The position numbers and the translations under genes were made by a program. This document shows, piece by piece, positions 24,136-31,336 of a DNA stretch of 31,356 nt. The DNA comes from Nitriliruptoraceae bacterium (GTDB taxonomy: Bacteria; Actinomycetota; Nitriliruptoria; Nitriliruptorales; Nitriliruptoraceae). The stretch is taken from NCBI GenBank assembly GCA_007125475.1, contig SLDB01000331.1:1-31356 (forward strand), given 5' to 3'. The notes below the pieces were generated by a model. The model made no database searches. It was not told where the DNA came from and saw only the letters and a program-made list of their open reading frames with translations. The stretch's first letter is position 1; every line of letters begins with the position of its first letter.

Positions 24136-24181
24136 TTGCACCCCCGCACGCGGGCCGGTTACGGTCAGACTGACCACAACC
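24136..24181 (+). promoter_or_regulatory. pncA-nrtR promoter with 25-bp palindromic operator
   Basis: A weak -35 (TTGCAC, 24136-24141) and a -10 (TACGGT, 24160-24165) are 18 bases apart. A near-perfect palindrome centred on 24169 overlaps the -10: GGTT...GGTCAG-A-CTGACC...AACC (24157-24181), with 10 of 12 position pairs matching. A Nudix-type regulator gene follows in the same operon, so this is a plausible NrtR operator. From the operator to the pncA GTG is a leader of about 93 bases, which contains a tandem 12-bp repeat (CCCCGACACCAG at 24240 and 24252) just before the ribosome site. Confidence 0.6.
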
Positions 24182-24274
24182 TGCGGTGGCTCCGGGCCAC
24201 CCCCGTCGACGCCGGTGTCGACGGCGCTCGCCCCACCGACCCCGACACCAGCCCCGACACCAGGAGGTGACGAG

Positions 24275-24877
24275 GTGACCGCCACCCCGAACTTCGACGA
24301 GGCCACCGCGCTGATCGTCGTCGACATGCAGAACGACTTCGCCGACCCGTCCGGCGGGCTCGCCGTACCCGGCGGGGAGGAGGTCGTCGACGTCGTGAAC
24401 GACGCGATCGCCGCCGCACGCACGGCCGGTGCACGGGTCGTCTACACCCAGGACTGGCACCCGGAGTCCACCCCGCACTTCGCCAAGGACGGCGGGGACT
24501 GGCCGGTGCACTGCGTCGCCGGGACCTGGGGCGCCGAGTTCCACCCCCGCCTCGTCGTCGACGACGCCCCCGTGGTGCGCAAGGGCGTCGACGGCGGCGA
24601 CGGGTACTCGGGGTTCTCGGTCCGCGACCCGGTGAGCGGCGAGGAGTCGGCGACCGAGCTCGGTCGCCTGCTGGCCCAGGCGGGGGTACGGCGCGTGGTG
24701 GTCGTCGGGCTCGCCGGTGACGTCTGCGTCAAGGCCACGGCCCTGGACGCCGCGGAGCTCGGCTACGAGGTCACCGTCCCGCTGGCGGCGACCCGCATGG
24801 TCGAGCTCAGCCCCGGCGACGGGCGTACCGCCGTCGCCGAGCTCACCGACGCCGGGGTCGAGGTGATCGAGGGTTGA
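24275..24877 (+). CDS. pncA: Nicotinamidase (isochorismatase superfamily)
   Basis: Nicotinamidase hydrolyses nicotinamide to nicotinate for NAD salvage. The 200-residue protein has the catalytic triad D17 (VVDMQNDF), K103 (VRKGVDG) and C151 (GLAGDVCVKATALDA), with the metal-ligand pattern D60-W-H62 (TQDWHP) and H79 (WPVHCVAGTWGAEFHP) characteristic of nicotinamidases. The GTG was chosen because AGGAGGTGA lies six bases upstream; an in-frame extension to the left is Pro/Thr-rich and unlike the family. It is divergent from gatC and overlaps the next gene, an NrtR-type regulator, at TTGA. That partner supports an NAD role. Confidence 0.88.
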   Translation: MTATPNFDEATALIVVDMQNDFADPSGGLAVPGGEEVVDVVNDAIAAARTAGARVVYTQDWHPESTPHFAKDGGDWPVHCVAGTWGAEFHPRLVVDDAPVVRKGVDGGDGYSGFSVRDPVSGEESATELGRLLAQAGVRRVVVVGLAGDVCVKATALDAAELGYEVTVPLAATRMVELSPGDGRTAVAELTDAGVEVIEG

Positions 24878-25578
24878 CCGCACGGACCGGGGTGCGGACA
24901 CCGGCGGTGTCGGCGTGCACGGTCGCGGTCGACGTCGTCCTGCTCACGGTCCGCGACGGTCGGCTCAACCTCCTCCTCGTCGAGCCGGACACCCCCGGGC
25001 TGGCCGGGTGGTGGTCACTCCCCGGACGACGCGTCCGCGGCGACGAGGATCTGCACGACACCGCCCACCGCGCGTTGTGGGAACTGGCCGGTGTCACCAC
25101 CCCCCGGGCCCACCTCGAGCAACTGCGCGCCTACGGCGAGGTGTTCCGCGACCCCGGCGCCCGCGTCGTCTCGGTCGCCCACCTCGCGGTCACCCCGACC
25201 GTCGGCGACCCGCCACACGGGCATTCCGCCCGGTTCGTCGACGTCGACGACGTCGTGTCGGGGCCGTGCCTGGCCTACGACCACGACCGGATCCTCGCCG
25301 ACGCCCTCGAGCGCGCCCGTTCGAAGCTGGAGTACACCTCGCTGGCGACGGCGTTCGTCACCGAGCCGTTCACCCTCGGGGAGCTCCGAGGGGTGTACGA
25401 GGCGGTGTGGGGCACCCCCCTCGATGCGGCGAACTTCCGGCGAAAGGTCGTGTCCACCCCCGGATTCGTCGTCGAGGCCGGGGGGCTCGCCCCGCCGGGA
25501 CCGGGGGGAGGCCGCCCCGCCCGGCGCTACCGGCGCGGCGACGCCCACCACCTGCGCCCGGCGATGCTGCGCCCCTGA
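24874..25578 (+). CDS. nrtR: NrtR-type Nudix transcriptional regulator of NAD metabolism
   Basis: The 234-residue protein has an N-terminal Nudix-like domain (about 14-145) and a C-terminal winged-helix region (about 155-230, with TLGELRGVYEAVWGTPLDAANFRRKV). This is the NrtR layout, where ADP-ribose binding at the Nudix fold controls DNA binding. The Nudix box (51-73) is degraded: the REUxEExGU part reads RALWELAGV, so most catalytic glutamates are gone, which suggests sensing rather than hydrolysis. The start is unclear: a TTG overlapping the pncA stop, or a GTG 18 bases later (24892). Its neighbour pncA and the palindrome upstream are likely its targets. A divergent-type Nudix hydrolase is the alternative. 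Confidence 0.78.
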   Translation: MTARTGVRTPAVSACTVAVDVVLLTVRDGRLNLLLVEPDTPGLAGWWSLPGRRVRGDEDLHDTAHRALWELAGVTTPRAHLEQLRAYGEVFRDPGARVVSVAHLAVTPTVGDPPHGHSARFVDVDDVVSGPCLAYDHDRILADALERARSKLEYTSLATAFVTEPFTLGELRGVYEAVWGTPLDAANFRRKVVSTPGFVVEAGGLAPPGPGGGRPARRYRRGDAHHLRPAMLRP

Positions 25579-25615
25579 ACACGCGCCACGACGCGTCGGG
25601 CGGTGATCACGCAAC

Positions 25616-25637
25616 GGCCGGGTGCGACGCCCGGGCC
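25616..25637. terminator. Hairpin between convergent nrtR and ligA
   Basis: GGCCGGG (25616-25622) and CCCGGGCC (25630-25637) pair around a seven-base loop with one bulge. It lies in the 64-base gap between the two stop codons, which could serve both transcripts. No T-run is present. Confidence 0.4.
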
Positions 25638-25642
25638 ACCGC

Positions 25643-27742
25643 TCAGGACGGCAGCTCCCCGTCGCGCAGCAGGCCCTCGAGGCCGGCCTCGTCGACGACG
25701 GGGACCCCGAGCTCCTCGGCCCGCGTCAGCTTCGCCCCGGGGTCACTGCCGGCGATCACCGCCGAGGTGCGCGAGGACACCGCGGAGGTCACCGTCGCCC
25801 CCCGGTCCTCGAGGGCGGCGGTGAGCTGAGGCCGCGTCCACCCGTCGAGCGACCCGGTGAGCACGAGCCGCCAGCCGTCGAGGAGGCCGCTCGTCGACGC
25901 CGGGGTGTCGGCGACCCCGGCGGTGACCCCGAGCGCGGCGAGCTCGTCGACCAGCTCGGCGTTGCGTGGCGTGGCGAACCAGGCGTGGACCGCGGCGGCG
26001 ATCACCGGGCCGATCCCGTCGATCGCCGCGATGTCGTCGGGGTCGGCGGAGCGGATCGCCGCGAGGCTGCCGAACTCGCGGGCCAGCAGCCGGGCGGTGG
26101 TGGGACCGAGGTGGCGGATGTTCAGCGCCACCAGGACCCGGTCCAGCGGCCGGGTGCGGGCCGCCTCGATCCCGGCCAACAGGTTGTCGACGCGCTTGGG
26201 ACCCCAGGTCGGGAGCGCGAGGAGGCGGTCGCGGTGCTCGGCGAGGCGGAACACGTCCGCGAGGTCGCTGACCAACCCTTCGTCGACGAGGAGGCGGACC
26301 GTCTCCTCGCCCAGCCCCTCGATGTCCAGTGCCGTCCGTGACGCGAGGTGTTCGAGCGACCCCAACAGCCGGTTGGGGCAGTCGACGTTCTCGCAGAAGT
26401 GGTGCGCCTCGCCCTCCGGGCGGTGCAGGGGCTCACCGCAGAACGGGCAGTGGTCAGGCATCGACCACGGCACCGCGTCGGCGGGTCGGCGGTCCAGGAC
26501 CGGGCCGACCACCTCGGGGATGACGTCGCCGGCACGGCGCACCATCACGGTGTCGCCGACGCGGACGTCCTTCGCCCGGACCTGGGCCTCGTTGTGCAGT
26601 GTCGTGGTGGTGATCGTGACCCCCGCCACCAGCACGGGCTGAAGGATCGCGAACGGGGTCGCCTTCCCGGTCCGCCCCACGTTCACCTCGATCGCCAGCA
26701 GCTTCGTCGCCTCCTCGACCGGGGGCATCTTGAACGCGATCGCCCACCGCGGTGCCCGGGAGGTGAACCCCAGCGCCTCGCGCTGGGCGAGGTCGTCGAC
26801 CTTCACCACCACCCCGTCGATCTCGAACGCGACCTCGTGACGATCGGCCGTCCAGCGTTCGATGAGCTCCCAGACGGCGTCGACGTCGTCGACGACCTCG
26901 GTCCGCGGATCGACCGGGAGCCCCGCGTCGGCGAGGTATCCGAGCGCCTGGTGGTGGGTGGTGAACGACACACCCTCGACGGCGCCCACGCCGTGGCACC
27001 ACACCGCCAGCGGTCGGCGAGCGGTCACCGTCGGGTCCTTCTGGCGCAACGCGCCGGAGGCGGCGTTGCGGGGGTTCTTGAACGCGGCCTCACCGGCCTC
27101 GATGCGTTCGGCGTTCATCTCGGCGAACGCCTCGAGCGGGTAGTACACCTCCCCGCGCACCTCCAGGAGGCCCGGCGGGTCGGCGACGTCGAGGCGGTAG
27201 GGCACGTCGTCGACGGTGAGGATCTGCGCGGTGACGTCCTCGCCGACCCGGCCGTCGCCACGGGTCGCCGCCGACGTCAGGACCCCGTCGCGGTACACCA
27301 GGTCGATCGCGACCCCGTCGACCTTCCGCTCGCAGACGAAGCGCACCCGCGGGGCGTCGTCCGGGCTCGCCGCCTCCTCGTCGTCGGCGGCGCCGGCCGC
27401 GACCGCCAACCCCTTGCGGATCCGTTCGGCCCAGGCCTCGAGCTCCTCACGCGAGAAGGCGTTGTCGAGGCTGAGCATCGGCTGGGGGTGGGTGACCTCG
27501 GCGAACGCCGTGGTGGGTGGGGCCCCGACCTGCCGGGTCGGCGAGGTCGGGGACGCCAACGCCGGGTGGGCCGCCTCGAGCTCCTCCAACTCCCGGTAGA
27601 GCCGGTCGAACTCGGCGTCGGTGATCGGGGCGTCGTCCAGGACGTAGTAGCGGTACCGCGCATCACGGACCCGCCGGGCGAGTGCGTCGTGCCGCCGCCG
27701 GGCCGTGTCAAGGTCTGCGGGGACCGTCGGTTCGGCACTCAC
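25643..27742 (-). CDS. ligA: NAD-dependent DNA ligase
   Basis: LigA seals nicks using NAD in replication and repair. The 699-residue protein has the N-terminal Ia domain with YYVLDDAPITDAEFDRLYREL, the adenylated lysine K140 in the KxDG motif (ERKVDGVAID), the OB fold, the four-cysteine zinc finger (CPFCGEPL...CENVDCPNR), helix-hairpin-helix repeats and a C-terminal BRCT domain (GLLDGWRLVLTGSL...). An acidic Ala/Asp stretch at about 112-131 is an insert. The GTG start overlaps the mnmA stop (GTGA at 27739-27742). The mnmA-ligA link is common in actinobacteria. Confidence 0.97.
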   Translation of the reverse strand: MSAEPTVPADLDTARRRHDALARRVRDARYRYYVLDDAPITDAEFDRLYRELEELEAAHPALASPTSPTRQVGAPPTTAFAEVTHPQPMLSLDNAFSREELEAWAERIRKGLAVAAGAADDEEAASPDDAPRVRFVCERKVDGVAIDLVYRDGVLTSAATRGDGRVGEDVTAQILTVDDVPYRLDVADPPGLLEVRGEVYYPLEAFAEMNAERIEAGEAAFKNPRNAASGALRQKDPTVTARRPLAVWCHGVGAVEGVSFTTHHQALGYLADAGLPVDPRTEVVDDVDAVWELIERWTADRHEVAFEIDGVVVKVDDLAQREALGFTSRAPRWAIAFKMPPVEEATKLLAIEVNVGRTGKATPFAILQPVLVAGVTITTTTLHNEAQVRAKDVRVGDTVMVRRAGDVIPEVVGPVLDRRPADAVPWSMPDHCPFCGEPLHRPEGEAHHFCENVDCPNRLLGSLEHLASRTALDIEGLGEETVRLLVDEGLVSDLADVFRLAEHRDRLLALPTWGPKRVDNLLAGIEAARTRPLDRVLVALNIRHLGPTTARLLAREFGSLAAIRSADPDDIAAIDGIGPVIAAAVHAWFATPRNAELVDELAALGVTAGVADTPASTSGLLDGWRLVLTGSLDGWTRPQLTAALEDRGATVTSAVSSRTSAVIAGSDPGAKLTRAEELGVPVVDEAGLEGLLRDGELPS

Positions 27743-28863
27743 CGGACCGTGGCCAGCCCGGCCGGTCGCTCGGCGCGGTCGATCCGCCCTCCCCCCAGGC
27801 AGCGGTCGTCGCCGTCGTCGTACACCACCGCGGCCTGCCCGAGCGCGACGCCGTACACCGGGGTCTCGAGCTCGATCAGCGTGCCGTCGGCGTCGTGGGT
27901 GAGCCGGGCCGGTGTCGCCGGACCGTGGGCGCGGACCTGGACCCGCACCGACGCCTCGTTGGCGCCACCGGGTGGGCGCGGCCCCGCCCACGTCGGTGAC
28001 TGCACGCGCAACCACCGGCACGCCAGGTCCTCACGGGGGCCGACCCTCACCGTGCGCCTCTCGGCGTCGACGTCGGTGACGAACCGCCGCCGGTGGTGGT
28101 CGAGTCCGAGGCCGCGCCGCTGACCGACGGTGAACCCCCACACCCCCCGGTGCCCACCGAGGACGCTGCCGTCGGCGTCGACGATCGGCCCCGGCTCGGC
28201 CGGCACCCGTTCGGCGAGGTAGGCGGCGGTGTCGCCGTCCGGGATGAAGCAGATGTCGTAGCTGTCGGGCTTGTCCGCGACCCGGAGCCCCCACTGCTCG
28301 GCGATCCGACGCACCTCGTCCTTGGTCACCTCCCCGACCGGCAGCAGCGTGCGGGCCAGTTCCCCGGCCCCAGCCATGTACAGCACGTAGGACTGGTCCT
28401 TGTGGGGGTCGGCCCCGCGGTGCAGCGTGGCGCCGGGACCGGGCTCGGTCACCGGCTCGCCGCCGCGACGCAACCGGGCGTGGTGGCCGGTGGCCAGGGC
28501 GTCGAACCCGGCGGCGAGGGCCTGGTCGAGGAGGGCGGCGTACTTCACCCGCTCGTTGCAGCTCACGCACGGGTTCGGGGTGGCCCCGGCGGCGTACGCG
28601 GCCGCGAACGGCTCCTGCACCTCTCGTCGGAACGTGTCACCGAGGTCCCAGACGTAGAACGGGATCCCGAGGACCTGCGCGGTGCGACGGGCGTCCTGGG
28701 CGTCGTCCAGGGTGCAGCAGCCGTGCCCGGGGACCTGCTCGCCACCGGGGATGTCGGCGAGCTTGAGGTGCACGCCGGTGACGTCGTGCCCCTGGTCGAC
28801 GAGCAGCGCCGCGGCGACCGCGGAGTCGACGCCACCGGACATCGCGACGAGGACGCGGCTCAC
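27739..28863 (-). CDS. mnmA: tRNA-specific 2-thiouridylase
   Basis: MnmA puts the 2-thio group on wobble uridine 34 of Lys, Glu and Gln tRNAs, using ATP and sulfur from a cysteine desulfurase. The 374-residue protein has the ATP pyrophosphatase motif SGGVDS (9-14), the catalytic cysteines C99 in NPCVSCN and C205 in SYDICFIPDGD, and the RRGLGL region with a C-terminal beta-barrel. A CC pair at 49-50 within GHGCCTLDDAQDAR is normal for the family's actinobacterial type. The GTG start overlaps the stop of the desulfurase gene (GTGA at 28860-28863), which suits sulfur transfer between the two proteins. Confidence 0.95.
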   Translation of the reverse strand: MSRVLVAMSGGVDSAVAAALLVDQGHDVTGVHLKLADIPGGEQVPGHGCCTLDDAQDARRTAQVLGIPFYVWDLGDTFRREVQEPFAAAYAAGATPNPCVSCNERVKYAALLDQALAAGFDALATGHHARLRRGGEPVTEPGPGATLHRGADPHKDQSYVLYMAGAGELARTLLPVGEVTKDEVRRIAEQWGLRVADKPDSYDICFIPDGDTAAYLAERVPAEPGPIVDADGSVLGGHRGVWGFTVGQRRGLGLDHHRRRFVTDVDAERRTVRVGPREDLACRWLRVQSPTWAGPRPPGGANEASVRVQVRAHGPATPARLTHDADGTLIELETPVYGVALGQAAVVYDDGDDRCLGGGRIDRAERPAGLATVR

Positions 28864-30014
28864 CGCGACACCCCCGCGACGGGGCGACGCAGCTTCGGCA
28901 CGACATCGGTGAGGACGTCGACGGCCCGCTCGACGTCGACCGGCGTGCTGGTCCAGCCCAGCGAGAACCGCAGCGGGACGCCGTCGACCCCGGCGGCGGT
29001 GAGGACGTGCGACGGGGCGGCCGCGCCGGAGCCGCACGCCGAGCCGGAGGCCACCGCGATACCTGCGCGGTCGAGCTGAAGGGCGAGTGCGGCCGCGTCG
29101 ACGCCGTCCACCGAGACGTGCACGTGGGAGGCGAGTCGCTGATCGGCCTCGGCGGGACCGTTCCGGCGGACCCCCTCGATCGCCGTCAACCCCGCGGCGA
29201 GGCGATCGGCGAGCGTGATCAGCTGGGCCCGGAGACGTCCGCGGTCGGCGACGGCGGCACGGACGGCCGCACCGCAGGCGGCGTCCAACGCCGCGGCGAA
29301 CGTCCCGGAGCGGACACCGCGGTCCTGTCCCCCACCGTGCGCCAGCGGTTCGACGGCCAGACCCCGCCGCAGCACCGCGAACCCGACCCCCTGCGGCCCG
29401 CCGAGCTTGTGCGCCGAGGCGGCCAACGCCGCCACACCGCTGGCGGCGACGTCGACCTCGAGCGTCGCCATGGCCTGCACGGCGTCGGTGTGCACCGGGA
29501 CCTCGCGTTCGGCGAGGGCGGCGGCGATCGCCGCGACGTCGTGGACACCTCCGAGCTCGTTGTTCGCGGTCATCACGCTGACCAGGACGGTGTCGTCGCC
29601 GACCGCCTCGAGGACGGCCTCGACCGGGGCGCGACCGTCCCGACCGACGTCGACGACGGTGAGCCGGGCGTCACCACGGGCGGCGAGCCACCGCAGCGGC
29701 TCGAGGACGGCGGCGTGCTCGACCGCGGTCGTCACCACGTGCGGGACGTGACGGGAGCGGTCGCGCGCCGCCCACACCACGCCCTTGACGGCGAGGTTGT
29801 CGGCCTCGGTCCCGCCCGAGGTGAACACGACGTCGTGCGGTGACGCCCCGACCGCGGTGGCGACGTGCTCACGGGCTTCCTCGACGGCGATCCGTGCCCG
29901 TTGCCCGGCGGCGTGGACCGCCGAGGCGTTCGCCGCGTCGAGCCAGGCATCGAGCGCCTCCCGCGCCTCGGGGCGCGGTGGCGTGCTGGCGGCGTGGTCG
30001 AGGTACGTCGTCAC
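28860..30014 (-). CDS. Cysteine desulfurase (NifS/IscS family)
   Basis: The enzyme takes sulfur from cysteine with PLP and passes it on as a persulfide, here most likely to MnmA. The 384-residue protein has TYLDHAASTPPRPEA, VFTSGGTEADNLAVKG, H100 in AVEHAAVLEP, the PLP lysine K203 in SAHKLGGPQGVGF and the persulfide cysteine C327 in ASGSACGSGAAAPSHVL. The GTG start (MTTYLDHAAS) lacks a ribosome site, but a TACCGT box lies seven bases upstream, so the transcript may be leaderless. A longer frame reaching 30422 runs antisense to the CsbD gene. It is divergent from csbD-like and starts the desulfurase-mnmA-ligA operon. Confidence 0.93.
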   Translation of the reverse strand: MTTYLDHAASTPPRPEAREALDAWLDAANASAVHAAGQRARIAVEEAREHVATAVGASPHDVVFTSGGTEADNLAVKGVVWAARDRSRHVPHVVTTAVEHAAVLEPLRWLAARGDARLTVVDVGRDGRAPVEAVLEAVGDDTVLVSVMTANNELGGVHDVAAIAAALAEREVPVHTDAVQAMATLEVDVAASGVAALAASAHKLGGPQGVGFAVLRRGLAVEPLAHGGGQDRGVRSGTFAAALDAACGAAVRAAVADRGRLRAQLITLADRLAAGLTAIEGVRRNGPAEADQRLASHVHVSVDGVDAAALALQLDRAGIAVASGSACGSGAAAPSHVLTAAGVDGVPLRFSLGWTSTPVDVERAVDVLTDVVPKLRRPVAGVSR

Positions 30015-30021
30015 ACCCGGG

Positions 30022-30027
30022 ACGGTA
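30022..30027 (-). promoter_or_regulatory. Candidate -10 box for a leaderless desulfurase transcript
   Basis: TACCGT (TANNNT) lies seven bases before the GTG of the cysteine desulfurase, which has no Shine-Dalgarno. The arrangement matches the leaderless pattern seen again at the acetyltransferase gene (9386-9391). A -35 element is not evident. The rest of 30015-30161 shows no other feature. Confidence 0.4.
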
Positions 30028-30161
30028 GCGAGCCACGTCGAACGGCACCGTCCACCCGGTCGGTCGCGCCCCGCGCCCGAGCCCGTCATGCTGGCACGGG
30101 TGGTCTCGACCGCCGGCGCGTGGCAGGGTGCCGCGCGCACCGTGATCGGACGGAGGACACG

Positions 30162-30386
30162 ATGGGGAACGTGGAGAAGGCCAAAGGCAGGGCGAAGGCG
30201 GTCGCCGGTCGCCTCACCGGCGACGAACGACTCCGCGAGGAGGGCGAGGCCGAGCGTTCCCGGGCGGTGTTCGACGAGAAGGTCGAAGAGGCCGGCGACA
30301 CCGTCCGAGGCGCCGCCGAACGTCTGCGGGAGACCCTCGAGGGCGACGACGAGCCCGACGACGAGCCCGGCGACGAGCGCCGGTGA
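30162..30386 (+). CDS. CsbD-like stress protein
   Basis: The 74-residue, highly charged protein is of the CsbD family, small general-stress proteins of unknown biochemical role. It starts MGNVEKAKGRAKAVAGRLTGDERLREEGEAE, the family repeat with KAKG, G and TGD motifs, followed by a second helical half with an acidic Asp/Glu/Pro tail (EGDDEPDDEPGDE). The ATG has GGAGG six bases upstream. It overlaps the next gene by four bases (GTGA at 30383-30386), so the two are likely coupled. No sigma-B-type promoter was recognised upstream. Confidence 0.8.
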   Translation: MGNVEKAKGRAKAVAGRLTGDERLREEGEAERSRAVFDEKVEEAGDTVRGAAERLRETLEGDDEPDDEPGDERR

Positions 30387-30823
30387 CGGCGCCGCACCTG
30401 CCGCCGGACGCCCCGGACGCACCGACCCCGCGTGGTGTGGTGCCGCTGGGTGTCGAGCTGGGGGTCGCGGCCGGTCACCGTGTCACCCTGCTCAGCCTCG
30501 AACGCTGGGACGGGTGGGCGGACCTGCGGTTCGCCCGGGTCGACGTCGACGGGGTGGTTCGCCTCACCCGCCGCGTCCCTCCCGCCGAGGCCTGGGACGT
30601 CACCTGTGACACGGTGGCGGTGACGGTGTTCGACGCCGTCGGCCGCGGAGACCGCTGGTTCAGCAACGGCGAGGTCCGCCTCACCCCGGCCCCACCACCC
30701 GGCGCGACGCTGGACATCACGGTCCGCCTCGCCCCCGACACCGGACCGTTGCACACCCGGATCACCCTCCCCGGCGAGGCCTCCGGGGAGCCCTCGCCGG
30801 GGGCGGGTCGTGTCGATGGGTGA
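30383..30823 (+). CDS. Unknown protein, predicted beta-rich
   Basis: I do not recognise this 146-residue protein. It has a central stretch with alternating hydrophobic and charged residues (VTLLSLERWDGWADLRFARVD, VTVFDAVGRGD, VRLTPAPPPGATLDITVRL), suggesting a small beta-sandwich, and no signal peptide or membrane helix. The GTG start overlaps the CsbD stop, and its stop overlaps the next gene. Codon composition is like that of its neighbours, and the coupling to both sides supports it as real. Confidence 0.65.
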   Translation: MTAPHLPPDAPDAPTPRGVVPLGVELGVAAGHRVTLLSLERWDGWADLRFARVDVDGVVRLTRRVPPAEAWDVTCDTVAVTVFDAVGRGDRWFSNGEVRLTPAPPPGATLDITVRLAPDTGPLHTRITLPGEASGEPSPGAGRVDG

Positions 30824-31298
30824 CGACGCCGTCCGCCGTTTCACCGACCGTGCCCGGGCCCGGGGGATCGCGGTCGAGGTCGCGACGTTCCCGTCCGGCA
30901 CCCGCACGGCGGCCGACGCGGCCGCGGCGTTGGGCTGCAGCGTCGCCCAGATCGTGAAGTCCCTGGTGTTCATCGTCGACGGCGAGGCGGTGATGGTCCT
31001 CACCTCGGGAGCCAACCGCGTCGACGAACGCCGTCTGTGTCGGGCGCTGGCCGCCGAGTCGGTGCGGAAGGCCGACGCCACCGAGGCGCGCGCCGCCACC
31101 GGGTACGCGATCGGGGGAACCCCGCCGTTCGGCCACGACCGGCACCTGCGCACCGTGTGCGACCGGGACCTCACCACCCATCCGACGGTGTGGGCCGCCG
31201 CCGGTTCGGCGAGCGACGTCTTCCCCCTCACCCCCGACGACCTCCTCGAGGCCACCGACGCGACGGTGATCGACGTCGCTGAAGCCACCGACACCTGA
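30816..31298 (+). CDS. YbaK/EbsC-family aminoacyl-tRNA deacylase
   Basis: YbaK-like proteins hydrolyse mischarged tRNA (for example Cys-tRNA(Pro) for YbaK proper). The 160-residue protein has the YbaK/ProX fold signature: ALGCSVAQIVKSLVF, VMVLTSGANRVDERRL, a conserved lysine in SVRKADATEA and GYAIGGTPPFGHD. The ATG at 30816 was chosen; a GTG at 30810 is an alternative, and neither has a clear ribosome site. It overlaps the preceding gene by eight bases. The specific tRNA substrate is not evident. It lies next to a stress-type gene, with no clear functional link. Confidence 0.85.
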   Translation: MGDDAVRRFTDRARARGIAVEVATFPSGTRTAADAAAALGCSVAQIVKSLVFIVDGEAVMVLTSGANRVDERRLCRALAAESVRKADATEARAATGYAIGGTPPFGHDRHLRTVCDRDLTTHPTVWAAAGSASDVFPLTPDDLLEATDATVIDVAEATDT

Positions 31299-31301
31299 CC
31301 G

Positions 31302-31336
31302 CGGCGCCCGTACACGGCGCCCGTACACGGCGCCCG
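31302..31336 (+). repeat. Tandem 13-bp repeat after the YbaK gene
   Basis: CGGCGCCCGTACA occurs at 31302-31314 and 31315-31327, with a partial third copy at 31328-31336. The units are identical, starting four bases after the stop. The copies carry the palindrome GGCGCC. The window ends at 31356, so the extent may be greater. No function is evident. Confidence 0.7.

Noticed and set aside
22188..24149. Very long gatA reading frame starting at 24149
   Set aside because: The extension runs through gatC in another frame. GatC and the GTG at 23747 with a ribosome site define the start.
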